Source: an uncultured cyanobacterium
Lineage (GTDB): Bacteria; Cyanobacteriota; Vampirovibrionia; Gastranaerophilales; Gastranaerophilaceae
Assembly (NCBI GenBank): GCA_902495705.1
Contig: CABUXT010000003.1
Coordinates: forward strand, 1 to 64,000
DNA: 64,000 nucleotides
Reading direction: 5' to 3'
The notes under the pieces are model-generated. The model was not told the origin of the DNA and ran no database searches. It saw only the letters and a list, made by a program, of their open reading frames with translations. Made by a program: the position numbers and the translations under genes. How positions within the stretch are numbered: position 1 is the first letter of the stretch; each line of letters opens with the position of its first letter. This document shows positions 24,732 through 33,883 of this stretch, piece after piece.

Positions 24732-25382
24732 TTAAGCTGAAACTGGAATAAATATTGCTGTTGGTTTTCTATGTAAGTTTCTGGTTACGCCATCGGATAC
24801 GGCTGTACCTTTTCCTGTTGTGATTTCAGTGTGACCGTATTTTGAACTGTAACCTGCAACCCCTTTCCCGTAAACTAATACGCAACCTGCTGGTAGGGTT
24901 TTTAAGTTTACTCCGTTTGGAGAAATTTCTTTGAATTTTTTATTTCGACGCATAATGCTAACCATATCGCAAGCATTGCCGTATTCGTATTTCCCCATTC
25001 CGGCTTTAGATATTGCATTTTTTACGTATCTTGCGCATTTGCCGATAAATCCAACAACGCTATTAACAGCTTGTTTAGCTAGATTTAATCCTGCACTAGC
25101 GCAATATCCAAGTTTTTTCCAAAATGACATATTTTGAGTGTTATTTCCAACGCTTACTCCATAGCTGGTTGTTTGTGTATATTTTCTTGTTGCTGTACCA
25201 AAACTAGGAAAGATATAATTGAATGTTGGCATTGTTGGAAATGGAATAATCTTTGGCATATTAGCAAGATAGTTAAATGTAGGTATGCTTGCTCCTGCAC
25301 TAAATGGATTGTAGTAAGTAGTATATTTACTTGCCCAATTTCCTGAATAAAATCCTGTTGGTAAAACCCATTGAATAGTCAT
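24732..25382 (-). CDS. CHAP-like (amidase/endopeptidase) cell-wall hydrolase candidate
   Basis: A 216-residue protein. Residues 1-70 are rich in Pro, Phe, Tyr and Thr with no signal peptide. The C-terminal half has GKCARYVKNAISKAGMG (candidate catalytic Cys in the usual Cys-x-x-Tyr-Val-Arg/Lys-x-Ala-Leu/Ile pattern of CHAP/NlpC-type peptidases), GCVLVYGKG and KYGHTEITTG with the candidate catalytic His. It ends in PTAIFIPVSA. The fold call rests on these two motifs. It sits between two tRNA-Arg genes of opposite orientation. The absence of a Sec signal suggests lysis-dependent release, a non-classical export route or a phage-like origin. Confidence 0.6.
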   Translation of the reverse strand: MTIQWVLPTGFYSGNWASKYTTYYNPFSAGASIPTFNYLANMPKIIPFPTMPTFNYIFPSFGTATRKYTQTTSYGVSVGNNTQNMSFWKKLGYCASAGLNLAKQAVNSVVGFIGKCARYVKNAISKAGMGKYEYGNACDMVSIMRRNKKFKEISPNGVNLKTLPAGCVLVYGKGVAGYSSKYGHTEITTGKGTAVSDGVTRNLHRKPTAIFIPVSA

Positions 25383-25491
25383 ATTTTCCCTTTAAATCCC
25401 CTGTATATATATAAAGGTTATATATATTTGATAATTGCTTAATTTAAAGGAAATGTGAAGAAATGTTAAAGATAAAAGGACATAAAAAATA

Positions 25492-25565
25492 TGGCCCCGG
25501 CGCGATTCGAACGCGCGATCTTTGGTTTAGGAAACCACTGCTCTATCCTACTGAGCTACGAAGCC
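25492..25565 (-). tRNA. tRNA-Arg (anticodon CCT)
   Basis: On the - strand, acceptor GGCTTCG pairs with CGGGGCC (with G-T pairs) plus discriminator A. The D arm is AGCTCAGTAGGATAGAGC, the anticodon loop TTCCTAA gives CCT, and the T arm is GCGCG-TTCGAAT-CGCGC. CCA is not encoded. Confidence 0.93.
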
Positions 25566-25629
25566 ATTAAAAAATAGTATTTCTATGCTTATTATTATGA
25601 CATATAAATGTCACGAAGGTCAATAGCTA

Positions 25630-26766
25630 TTACAAACCAGTTTTCTCATATAATTTGAAATAGTCTATAATCTCATATATGGCAGAAATTTCTTCATAGA
25701 AAATTTTTGCTTGTTCTGCATTATCTTTTAAAGAGAAGAACATTCCACCGGTAAGCTCAAACAAATCTTTACCTGTTGATAGAGCAAACATTATTTTATC
25801 GTCAAAGAATGCACATTTTGCCATCTCTGTACCAAATGAGGTGTGAAGATTTTTAAATCTTTCCATAAAAGCAGGAGTAACGAGATAACGACCTTCAACC
25901 TGATCTTTGCTATAAACATCATATTTCTTATTGAAATCTGAATCTTCTAGTTGCATATTCAGCATAGATTTTTCAGATTCAGGACGGCATTTCCGAACTA
26001 TATATATTGCTCCCGTAACAAGGAAAAACACATCAACCATAACTAACCAAATGTTATCATGAAAGATAATAGCCATTCCTAACAAAGGAATTAAAGCTAA
26101 GATATAAAGATAAATTAAGGAATAGTTAGAATTTCTAGCAGTTATATCCCCTTTTGTTGTAACTATAGTATCAGATTTAGTATTTTTATTTGAATCAATT
26201 AGGATAATTATCCCATTAAAAACCACATACTTGTTATCTTTTTTACCAGAAGTATACATCAGTGAAGATTCGGATATTTTGAAACTTACGCCTTTATATT
26301 TTCCTTCAAAATTATCATCACTATTTCTATCATTAAATTCCCCAAACAAGTGACTATTTATAAGAGTTTCATCCGTTATTGATGGAGTATCAGATAGCCA
26401 ATGAATATCACCTAAGCTGTTTATAACACTAGGTATCAAGCCATTTTTAAGGTCCTTCATATAAGAAACTTCTATAGTAAGATATGAAGCATAAATAGGG
26501 ATAGAGTAGATTATTAATTTAAAAATAAGTCCAACTATTCCAAGTTCCTTTAATGCTTCAAGAAATGTTATATGAATAACAGTCTCAAGAAGTCCAATAA
26601 TAGTCAATATAACGAAAAGAAAAATAAAGAACTTTTTAAGAGATTTCTTTCGCAATCTTTCATACTCTTCAATTTTAGGTGTAATCACTTTTTCATAATT
26701 CTTGTAGAAATTAAGCATTCTCTCGTTTTTTATATTTTTGTTTGAATTATTTATACTTTTAATCAT
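25630..26766 (-). CDS. DUF3137-family membrane protein (copy 2)
   Basis: A 378-residue paralogue of the genes at 26799 and 22789. Two N-terminal membrane helices lie near 46-70 and 80-97, and another pair near 215-250. The conserved C-terminal domain includes DSDFNKKYDVYSKDQVEGRYLVTPAFMERFKNLHTSFGTEMAKCAFFDDKIMFALSTGKDLFEL and ends DYFKLYEKTGL. It is downstream of copy 3 on the same strand (32 bases). Unlike copy 1 it has an extra central hydrophobic pair. Function is unknown. Confidence 0.75.
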   Translation of the reverse strand: MIKSINNSNKNIKNERMLNFYKNYEKVITPKIEEYERLRKKSLKKFFIFLFVILTIIGLLETVIHITFLEALKELGIVGLIFKLIIYSIPIYASYLTIEVSYMKDLKNGLIPSVINSLGDIHWLSDTPSITDETLINSHLFGEFNDRNSDDNFEGKYKGVSFKISESSLMYTSGKKDNKYVVFNGIIILIDSNKNTKSDTIVTTKGDITARNSNYSLIYLYILALIPLLGMAIIFHDNIWLVMVDVFFLVTGAIYIVRKCRPESEKSMLNMQLEDSDFNKKYDVYSKDQVEGRYLVTPAFMERFKNLHTSFGTEMAKCAFFDDKIMFALSTGKDLFELTGGMFFSLKDNAEQAKIFYEEISAIYEIIDYFKLYEKTGL

Positions 26767-26798
26767 AAGGATATTTTATACCTTCCGTAAATCAAGTC

Positions 26799-27929
26799 TT
26801 ATAAACCAGTTTTCTCATATAATTTGAAATAATCTATAATCTCATATATTGCAGAAATTTCTTTCATAAAGTCATTTATATGTTTCATATCTGTAAGTGG
26901 ATGAAAAAAGTCTCCAATTTCAAATAAATTTTTATTAGTAGAAATTGCAAACATTACTTTGTCGTCAAAAAATGCACATTTTGCTTTGTTTGAACCAAAA
27001 GCTGTATGTAGGGTTTTGAACCTTTCCATAAATGCTGTCGTTACAAGATAACGCCCTTCAATTTGGTCTGATGAATATGCATCATACTTATTGTTAAATT
27101 CAGGGTCTTCTAATATCATTCTGTCTAGTATTTCTTCTTGTCTTTTATTGCTAAATACTTTTACAACTCCCCAGATAAGAAGTCCAATTAGCAAAATAAA
27201 TATTACACTCCAAAGCGGTAGTCCATTAGCAAATAAGTATATAGGTAAGGTAATTGCTGATATTAAAATAAGAGGGTCAGAATTTTTTACGTTAATATCG
27301 CCTTTTGTTGTAATTATGGTTTTGTTTTTTATAGTTTTATTGGAATCAATATATACTATAACTCCATCAAACACCGGCCAAACATTTCTATTTTTGCCTG
27401 AACCTCTTACATTTAATAATTCAGATTCAGATACTACAAAATGAAGGTCTTTGTAGTTTCCTGAAAAAGTATCATCATTAGTTCTATTATTATAGATTCC
27501 GAACAGTTCACTTTTGCTGATTTCGGAATCAGAAATGACTGTATCATTTTGCTTCCAAGTTATTTCTCCAAATGCTTTTAATAATTCGGGCATACATTTC
27601 TTTTTGAGTTCAGAATTGAAAACTTTAAGAGAATTGCTCCATATAAAGCATATTGGAAATATTGCAATTGGTGCTACTACCCATATTGGAGCTGTGTACA
27701 TGAACAAAAAGTCTAAAAAATTATGGATTTCATTCAGTGGTGGAACTTTTAATATTATAATAAAAAATATATACAAGATAACGATTGTACCAATTGTCAA
27801 TCCAATAGTTGTCCATAGATTTTTCTTGCGTTCAATTTCTAATTCTTTTAGTTTTGGAACTACATATTTTGCATAGTTTTGGTAAAATTCAAACTCTTTT
27901 GAATTTGTAAGCTTTTTTATTTTTGTCAT
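26799..27929 (-). CDS. DUF3137-family membrane protein (copy 3)
   Basis: A 376-residue tandem paralogue of the gene at 25630, with which it shares the end (EISAIYEIIDYFKLYEKTGL) and the central SDTIVTTKGDI / NKTIITTKGDI and GRYLVTTAFMERF segments. Four hydrophobic stretches are seen (about 42-65, 82-105, 225-240 and 245-262). The pair clearly arose by duplication. Its relation to the lemA-linked copy 1 suggests all three serve the same process, which is inference. Confidence 0.75.
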   Translation of the reverse strand: MTKIKKLTNSKEFEFYQNYAKYVVPKLKELEIERKKNLWTTIGLTIGTIVILYIFFIIILKVPPLNEIHNFLDFLFMYTAPIWVVAPIAIFPICFIWSNSLKVFNSELKKKCMPELLKAFGEITWKQNDTVISDSEISKSELFGIYNNRTNDDTFSGNYKDLHFVVSESELLNVRGSGKNRNVWPVFDGVIVYIDSNKTIKNKTIITTKGDINVKNSDPLILISAITLPIYLFANGLPLWSVIFILLIGLLIWGVVKVFSNKRQEEILDRMILEDPEFNNKYDAYSSDQIEGRYLVTTAFMERFKTLHTAFGSNKAKCAFFDDKVMFAISTNKNLFEIGDFFHPLTDMKHINDFMKEISAIYEIIDYFKLYEKTGL

Positions 27930-27951
27930 AATATTTATTATAACAAACTTT

Positions 27952-28524
27952 TTATGCTAATTCAAATATTTTCGGTTCTTTGTTATATTTCGACCAGACC
28001 ATCAAATCTCCAACTTTATGAAATCCGTTTTTCTCGTAGAATTTTTCAGTTGACCCTTTTGTTGGTTTTAGCATTATTTCAGAAAAATGAGTTTTTAAAC
28101 TATCTAAAATTGCACTACCGTTTCTTTTGTATTCAGTGTTTGGATAATAAATATATTTAGGATTAACTTGCAAATAGTCGATAAACAAAAAATCTTTTTT
28201 AGGAGTTTCTCCTAATACTGCCCCTAGAATATTTCTATCATCTAAATTTTCATAGTCTGAATTTTGAGAAGTGAGAGTGTAGACTTTGAAATTTTTAGCT
28301 GAGAGTTCATCTTTTCTAATTTTTAATGCAAAGTTATATATATTAGAAGCATATTTGTCGTTTTCCCAATATTTTTGGATATTATCAAGAACTTTTATGT
28401 CGTTATCGTCTTTTGGGTTCATTTTAACAAAAGATACTTCTGCGTTTTTGTATTTGTTGTCTTGTGTTCTTTTGTAAACTTGTGCGCTATTTAAGAAACT
28501 TGCGCCAAATGATATTGTTTTCAT
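27952..28524 (-). CDS. GNAT-fold acetyltransferase-like protein
   Basis: A 190-residue protein that begins MKTISFGASFLNSAQ, the SFG motif seen near the start of several other window proteins. The C-terminal half fits the GNAT plan: FLFIDYLQVNPKYIYY (strand 4), a short NGSAILDSLKTHFSE helix replacing the usual acetyl-CoA loop RGxGxG with RNGSA, and KFYEKNGFHKVG, the classical late motif. The substrate is unknown. The weak acetyl-CoA loop leaves room for an inactive homologue. Confidence 0.65.
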   Translation of the reverse strand: MKTISFGASFLNSAQVYKRTQDNKYKNAEVSFVKMNPKDDNDIKVLDNIQKYWENDKYASNIYNFALKIRKDELSAKNFKVYTLTSQNSDYENLDDRNILGAVLGETPKKDFLFIDYLQVNPKYIYYPNTEYKRNGSAILDSLKTHFSEIMLKPTKGSTEKFYEKNGFHKVGDLMVWSKYNKEPKIFELA

Positions 28525-28674
28525 ATTTTTTACAAAACCCCTGAATATATAAATTTGCTAACTTAAATTTTCTTTATAGTTTTTAATATTGAAATTTTTG
28601 GGGTATAATTGTTTTGCAAATGGAAGTGTATAACTTAAAGGCGTTAGGTAGAACGCAGAAAGAAAAGGTAATTT

Positions 28675-30813
28675 ATGAAACCTGAAACAAAAAGCTTTCA
28701 ATTAGAAATCGGTGGTAAAACCGTAACTATTGAATCAGGAAAGTATGCACAATCAACAAATGGTTCTGTTACAGTAAGATGTGGTGATACAATGTTATTT
28801 GTACATTGTGTTGTTTCAAAAGAACCAAGAGTCGGTATCGACTTTTTCCCATTGTTGATTGATTATGAAGAAAGAATGTCATCAATCGGACGTATCCCTG
28901 GAGGATACAACCGTTCAGAAGGAAAAGCTAGTGATAAGGCTATTTTGATATCAAGATTGATTGATAGACCAATCAGACCACTTTTCCCTAAAGGTTATAG
29001 AAACGATATTCAAATCGTAGCTCAATTATTCAGCTATGACCAAGAAAATCAACCTGATACATTGGCAATGTTAGGTGCATCTTGCGCTTTGATGTTGTCA
29101 GGCGCACCATTTGAAGGTCCTATCGGTGCAGTTAGAGTTTCTCGTGACAGTGAAGGCAACTTGATTGCTAACCCTACTCATCAACAAGCTAAAGCATCTG
29201 ACCTTGATATCGTTGTAGCAGGTACTCACGATTCAGTTATCATGGTTGAGGCAGGTTGTAAATTTGTTTCAGAAGACGATATTATGGCTGCTGTTGAATT
29301 TGCTCAAGGCGAAATCAAAAAACAATGTGAGGCTCAAGTTGAATTTGCAAAAGCTTGTGGTGTAGTTAAGGAAGAATTTGTAAATCCTTACGATACTACA
29401 GGTATCAAGAAAATTATTGAAGAAACTGCTCACGATATGATTTTTGATGCTTATCACCACTTTGACAGAGAATACAGACAAACAAAATTGGAAGAGGCTA
29501 AAAAATTAGTTAAAGAAAAAATCGATGCTCTTCCTGATGATGATTACATCAAACAAATAATTGAAGAAACAGGTATTGACTTTGTTGCAGAAGAATTTAA
29601 AAACGCAGAAAAACACATTATGCGTACAATGATTCTTGATGAAGGCGTTAGAGCTGATGGCAGAAAACCAAACGAAGTAAGACCTATTTGGTGTGAAGTA
29701 GGTGTTATCCCTAGAGCTCACGGTTCAGCTGTATTTACAAGAGGTCAAACTCAAGTATTATCAGTTGCAACATTGGCTGGCCCTGCAATGAAACAAGAAC
29801 TTGATGGTGTTGACCCTGAAACAGAAAAAACTTATATGCACAAATATATCTTCCCTGGATTCTCTGTTGGCGAAGTTAAACCTTTGAGAGGTCCGGGAAG
29901 ACGTGAAGTTGGTCACGGACACTTGGCTGAACGTGCTAATGTCCCAGCTCTTCCATCTCAAGAAGAATTCGGATATACAATCCGTGTAACTTCTGATGTA
30001 TTGGAATCAAACGGTTCTACATCAATGGCATCAACTTGCGGTTCATCAATGGCATTGATGAATGCAGGCGTTCCTGTAAAATGCATGATTGGTGGTGTTG
30101 CAATGGGTATGATTACCGAAGAAGGCAAAGAACCTGTTGTATTGACAGATATTCAAGGTATTGAAGACTTCTTGGGTGATATGGACTTCAAAGTTACTGG
30201 TAATGATACAGGTATCACAGCTTTGCAAATGGATATGAAAGCAAAAGGTATTGCTAACGAAACATTGCGTAAAGCTTTAGGTCAAGCAAAAGAAGGCAGA
30301 TTGCACATCTTAGGCAAAATGAGAGAGGCAATCACTGAACCTGGACCAATGTCTCCATTTGCACCAAGCATTACAACAATGACTATTCCGACTGAAGATA
30401 TCGGAACAGTTATCGGACCTGGCGGAAAACAAATCCGTGCAATCATTGATGCATCAGGTGCAGAAATCGACATCCAAGATTCAGGTGTTGTAACAATTAC
30501 ATCTAATGACCAAGAAGGTGCTCAAATCGCAATCAAGATGATTAAGGATTTGACATTCAAACCTGAAGTCGGAATGGTAATCAAAGGTAAAGTTGTAAGA
30601 ATTATTCCTATCGGTGCTTTCGTTGAATTAGGTGGTGGCAAAGATGGTATGGTTCACATTTCTCAAGTTTGCAACGAAAGAATTGAAACAATTGAACCTC
30701 ATTTGACTATCGGTCAAGAAGTTATCGTTAAGGTAATTAAGATTGATGAAAAAGGTCGTGTAAACCTAACAATCAAAGGTGTTACAGAAGAAGATAAAGC
30801 AAAAGTTATCTAA
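28675..30813 (+). CDS. pnp: Polyribonucleotide nucleotidyltransferase (PNPase)
   Basis: A 712-residue phosphorolytic 3'-5' exoribonuclease. Two RNase PH-like domains are visible. The second has GVRADGRKPNEVRPI, RGQTQVLSVATL, FPGFSVGEVKPLRGPGRREVGHGHLAERA and TSDVLESNGSTSMASTCGSSMALMNAGVP. A KH domain (IGPGGKQIRAIIDASGAEIDI) and an S1 domain (GMVIKGKVVRIIPIGAFVELGGGKDGMVHISQV) follow. The leader shows a small GCGTT/AACGC hairpin (28641-28656) before AAAAGG. Upstream, TATAAT is at 28604-28609. Slightly long Lys/Glu regions aside, it is a normal PNPase. Confidence 0.97.
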   Translation: MKPETKSFQLEIGGKTVTIESGKYAQSTNGSVTVRCGDTMLFVHCVVSKEPRVGIDFFPLLIDYEERMSSIGRIPGGYNRSEGKASDKAILISRLIDRPIRPLFPKGYRNDIQIVAQLFSYDQENQPDTLAMLGASCALMLSGAPFEGPIGAVRVSRDSEGNLIANPTHQQAKASDLDIVVAGTHDSVIMVEAGCKFVSEDDIMAAVEFAQGEIKKQCEAQVEFAKACGVVKEEFVNPYDTTGIKKIIEETAHDMIFDAYHHFDREYRQTKLEEAKKLVKEKIDALPDDDYIKQIIEETGIDFVAEEFKNAEKHIMRTMILDEGVRADGRKPNEVRPIWCEVGVIPRAHGSAVFTRGQTQVLSVATLAGPAMKQELDGVDPETEKTYMHKYIFPGFSVGEVKPLRGPGRREVGHGHLAERANVPALPSQEEFGYTIRVTSDVLESNGSTSMASTCGSSMALMNAGVPVKCMIGGVAMGMITEEGKEPVVLTDIQGIEDFLGDMDFKVTGNDTGITALQMDMKAKGIANETLRKALGQAKEGRLHILGKMREAITEPGPMSPFAPSITTMTIPTEDIGTVIGPGGKQIRAIIDASGAEIDIQDSGVVTITSNDQEGAQIAIKMIKDLTFKPEVGMVIKGKVVRIIPIGAFVELGGGKDGMVHISQVCNERIETIEPHLTIGQEVIVKVIKIDEKGRVNLTIKGVTEEDKAKVI

Positions 30814-30839
30814 TTTTGTGACAGGTTGAATAATCGGAC

Positions 30840-30868
30840 AAAGCGGTGTAAATGTACACCGCTTTTGT
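30840..30868 (+). terminator. Terminator after pnp
   Basis: An 11-bp stem (30840-30850 with 30855-30865, core AAGCGGTGTA) with loop AATG is followed by a short T run (TTTT then G). The T-tract is modest but the stem is perfect. Confidence 0.8.
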
Positions 30869-30884
30869 CTTGTGTGTATACTGA

Positions 30885-31345
30885 ATGATAGTAAACTTTC
30901 CTCGTAATGACATGACTTTTTTATAATGTAATGCTGAATTGACATCGATTGTTCCCTCGCCCCTTGTGGGAGAGGGTTAGGGAGAGGGGGCAAAGTCTAA
31001 CAAAATTTTCTATTGTCCGAATCCTCACTCGAAATTATAAATTTTCGAGTTTCTCTCAAATACAATTTCGGTCTCTCCCATTCGGAGAGACAAAACACTT
31101 TAGTCTAATTGTCACCCTGAACTTTACAAAGCGAACCATTGAGCTAGAGCGAAATGTGTGAGTCTGTATGCGGGCTCAGGCTGAGCTGATTCAGGGTCTA
31201 TCCATTTGATTGATAAGTAATGCTCAAAGGTCAAATTTCATCAAAATAAACATTGATAGATTCTGAATAGGATAAAATCTACGTTGCTTGCGCAACTCGA
31301 TTTTAATCCTTTCAGAATGACATCTAAAATAAGTAGGGAGCCCAC
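30885..31345. repeat. Gene-free gap with mosaic dispersed repeats
   Basis: From left to right the 460 bases hold several elements. A half copy of the CTCGTAATGACATGA element lies at about 30896-30920. A GC-rich CCCTCGCCCCTTGTGGGAGA-type direct/inverted element is at about 30955-30990, also seen near 47494-47518. The 89-nt covarying hairpin element occupies 31111-31199. An insert-bearing hairpin (AGATTCTGAA ... TTCAGAATGAC) lies at about 31259-31321. A GTAGGGAGCCCACC fragment is at about 31331-31345. Weak ORFs here follow repeat boundaries and are not genes. Confidence 0.65.
31111..31199 (+). repeat. 89-nt hairpin element, CCTGAA type
   Basis: It starts GTCACCCTGAA and ends TTCAGGGTCT, with the terminal arms ACCCTGAA (31114-31121) and TTCAGGGT (31190-31197) perfectly paired. 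The interior has GAGCTAGAGCGAAATG and GTATGCGGGC. It is the same length as the - strand element at 47847-47935, whose arms are ATTCCGAA/TTCGGAAT. Confidence 0.75.
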
Positions 31346-31370
31346 CTTTACTATTGATAATTTCAGATTA

Positions 31371-33869
31371 TTATATCTTCTTTCCTGATAAATATGTATC
31401 GCAAGCTTTTTGCTCTTCATTTGTCATGTTGAATCTGTTTCTTATATCAGGAGACAATATTTCTATATTTTCTTCAATGCCTGCTTTGATTTCAGGTGAG
31501 AGCATGTATTTATATTTGTCGTAGTTTTCCTTATTTATCACTGTTAATAGCGGAGTTTCATAGAATCCGTTTTGTGCAGGTACACGCTTAAACAATAGCT
31601 CTTCAAATAAATCAATCATGATGTTTTCAAGTCTTGCTTGTTTATGTTCATCACTTAGTTTGTTGTTTAACAAACTTATGCTTGCACTGTTTTTTGATAA
31701 GTACGATATTATGTAGCTTTTGAAGATTTTCTTATTAAATTTTGAATTGTTAATAGAATCTTTTAGCATTAACATAATTGCCTTGTAGTTAGGGTCAATT
31801 TTGGTTCCTGATTTGTCTGGTGAATATTTGCTCAAAATATCAGTAATTGCAATGCTAGTTTTGTTCATTTCAGCGGCTGATAGCGGTTTATTATATTTAG
31901 CGTATAGTGCGTCAATTTCGTTTTTGTGACTTAATAAAATGGCAGGAATTTGCGCATTTTCCTTCTCGTTTTTTACGCTTTCCAGTAAATCATAAAATTC
32001 AAAAGAGCGAAGTTGATGAACTGAGGTCGGTATATCATCAAGAGTTTTACATAGCACATCTGATATTGCAGCTGTTGCAGCGTGTTCTGCGTTTTTGTGA
32101 GCCATAATATAGGTCATTGGTAATGTTAGTGCTGTGTCTTCAAATTCTTCATCTGACATAACTCTTTCGTCATCCAATTTGTCCCTAAATCCTCTTGTTG
32201 CAATTGATAGTTTGAATCGGTCATCAATTTCAGGATTGTTCATTACATAATTTGTGTATTGTCTTGCGTATGCTGTTGGCAGATATTTTGTTGTTTCTTT
32301 CAAATAGTCAGCCAAACCTTCATCCAACTTTCCTGTTATATAGATGTTTTGTCCGTTTTTGCCATTTAGCTTAAATACGTCGCCGTTGTTTTCTTTTGCA
32401 ACTTTGTAAAGTAAGTTTTCTTGTTCTTCATCTGATAATTTTGAAACATCGATGCCTTCGCTTGAATCTTCAACATCTTGAATATCGGTTAATTCAGGAG
32501 TGTTGTTGAGTTCTCCGTATCTTTCGATAAAATGTTCTTCCCATTGTTTTTGAAGTTCTTCGTGTTTTTGATACTTTTGCGCACGAGTTGGTTCAATGTT
32601 TTGGGTATAGTTTAGCAATTCCAAAAACTCAGGATTAACTTGGTCGATAATTTTTTTGTTTTCAGATTGCGGAGTCACAACTTCAAGGTCTGTATTTATT
32701 GGAATCAAACCGCCGGACTCATAAGTTTCTTCAAACATTTCAATAGAATCTGTGATTGTTTTTGCATATTGTTCCAAAATGTATGGGTTTGCTTTCCAAA
32801 AACGTTCAAATAAAGTTCTGTTATCGTTTTTGTTTTGCGGATTGTTTTGGTTAAAATATCTCATTTCTTCTGATAGATGGATTTTATCCGCAGCAACTGT
32901 CATAATCGGACTAAGATATTTAACGATGAATGATGCTTGCGGGTCGTCTTTACCGAATCTTTTTCTGACTTTTTTCTCAACTTCTGTTTTTGACATGTCA
33001 GAAGATTTGATATCATTTGTCAGTTGTTTTTTCTGATAATCTTGGATTTTATATTTGCGTTGAGCTTTTTTGCGCGGTTTGTTGCTTTCAGTTGCTCTGT
33101 CAGTTTTGTTTTCATCTGTCGGAATGTTATTGTAATGGCTACCATTGTTTGGTAAATGTACCGCAGGATTATTAGAGTTTTTCGGTAGAGTTACAAAGAA
33201 TTTTTTATATTCATCTCTTGTTGCGATAAATGAGTTCCAAAAACTTTGTTTTGGAAATTTTATTCCGTAAGCTGCTGTATCATCGTTTGATAGTGGCTTT
33301 GTGATTAGCCCTTTGAAATCATCATTCATGTCTTTTTCGTAAAAATCTTTGTTGATTTCTTTTAGAGTTTTGCCTTCTGTATAAATTTTTCTTAGCAAAT
33401 ACATTCCAAAATCGTCACTGCCATCTTTTAATAGCGGTGCATCATCCATATCTTTTGCCATTCTGATTTCTGCTAAAAGACTTGTTTTCCCTTTAGTTTT
33501 ATTAGAGTGTAAATTTTGGAACAATTCTTCTTTTGGATAAATACTTTTAACATCAGAAAAATTCTTTGCGACTTTCAGATATTTGAAAACTTCGCCCATC
33601 ATTTGTTCAGGTGGAATATGTTGTCTTGTTTCGTAGTCATAATCAAGATATTCTTTCATAGATGATGGCATATTGTTTCTGTTAAAGTCTTGCGCGTAAA
33701 AATTTTCAGGTGTTCTTCCGCCAAAAGATATATTAAAATCTTTGTATGCAAAAATAGGTCTTGTTGTAGTGTTTTGCATAATCGGATTTTGTGAGTTTTT
33801 GTTATTCTGTTGTTTTTTATTTGAAATATTATGTATTGGGGTAAATTGGGTAATTTGTGATATTCGCAT
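31371..33869 (-). CDS. Large protein of unknown function, tandem paralogue 1 (SFGG N-terminus)
   Basis: An 832-residue hydrophilic protein without a signal peptide or membrane helix. An Asn/Gln-rich leader (1-40) is followed by FAYKDFNISFGGRTPENFYAQDFNRNNMPSSMKEYLDYDYETRQHIPPEQMMGEVFKYL, nearly identical in the neighbour at 33884. A second conserved stretch is the Lys/Arg-rich KIQDYQKKQLTNDIKSSDMSKTEVEKKVRKRFGKDDPQASFIVKYLSPIMTVAADKIHL. The C-terminal halves diverge, which suggests a conserved delivery or scaffold part and a variable functional part. No catalytic motif is recognised. Candidates are cytoplasmic scaffold, secreted effector or lineage-specific structural protein; none is supported over the others. 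Confidence 0.7.
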   Translation of the reverse strand: MRISQITQFTPIHNISNKKQQNNKNSQNPIMQNTTTRPIFAYKDFNISFGGRTPENFYAQDFNRNNMPSSMKEYLDYDYETRQHIPPEQMMGEVFKYLKVAKNFSDVKSIYPKEELFQNLHSNKTKGKTSLLAEIRMAKDMDDAPLLKDGSDDFGMYLLRKIYTEGKTLKEINKDFYEKDMNDDFKGLITKPLSNDDTAAYGIKFPKQSFWNSFIATRDEYKKFFVTLPKNSNNPAVHLPNNGSHYNNIPTDENKTDRATESNKPRKKAQRKYKIQDYQKKQLTNDIKSSDMSKTEVEKKVRKRFGKDDPQASFIVKYLSPIMTVAADKIHLSEEMRYFNQNNPQNKNDNRTLFERFWKANPYILEQYAKTITDSIEMFEETYESGGLIPINTDLEVVTPQSENKKIIDQVNPEFLELLNYTQNIEPTRAQKYQKHEELQKQWEEHFIERYGELNNTPELTDIQDVEDSSEGIDVSKLSDEEQENLLYKVAKENNGDVFKLNGKNGQNIYITGKLDEGLADYLKETTKYLPTAYARQYTNYVMNNPEIDDRFKLSIATRGFRDKLDDERVMSDEEFEDTALTLPMTYIMAHKNAEHAATAAISDVLCKTLDDIPTSVHQLRSFEFYDLLESVKNEKENAQIPAILLSHKNEIDALYAKYNKPLSAAEMNKTSIAITDILSKYSPDKSGTKIDPNYKAIMLMLKDSINNSKFNKKIFKSYIISYLSKNSASISLLNNKLSDEHKQARLENIMIDLFEELLFKRVPAQNGFYETPLLTVINKENYDKYKYMLSPEIKAGIEENIEILSPDIRNRFNMTNEEQKACDTYLSGKKI

Positions 33870-33883
33870 TTTATTTTTCCTTG

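Noticed and set aside
30955..30990. CRISPR-like repeats
   Set aside because: The repeated strings in the intergenic blocks are not regularly spaced, have no constant-length spacers, and there are no cas genes.
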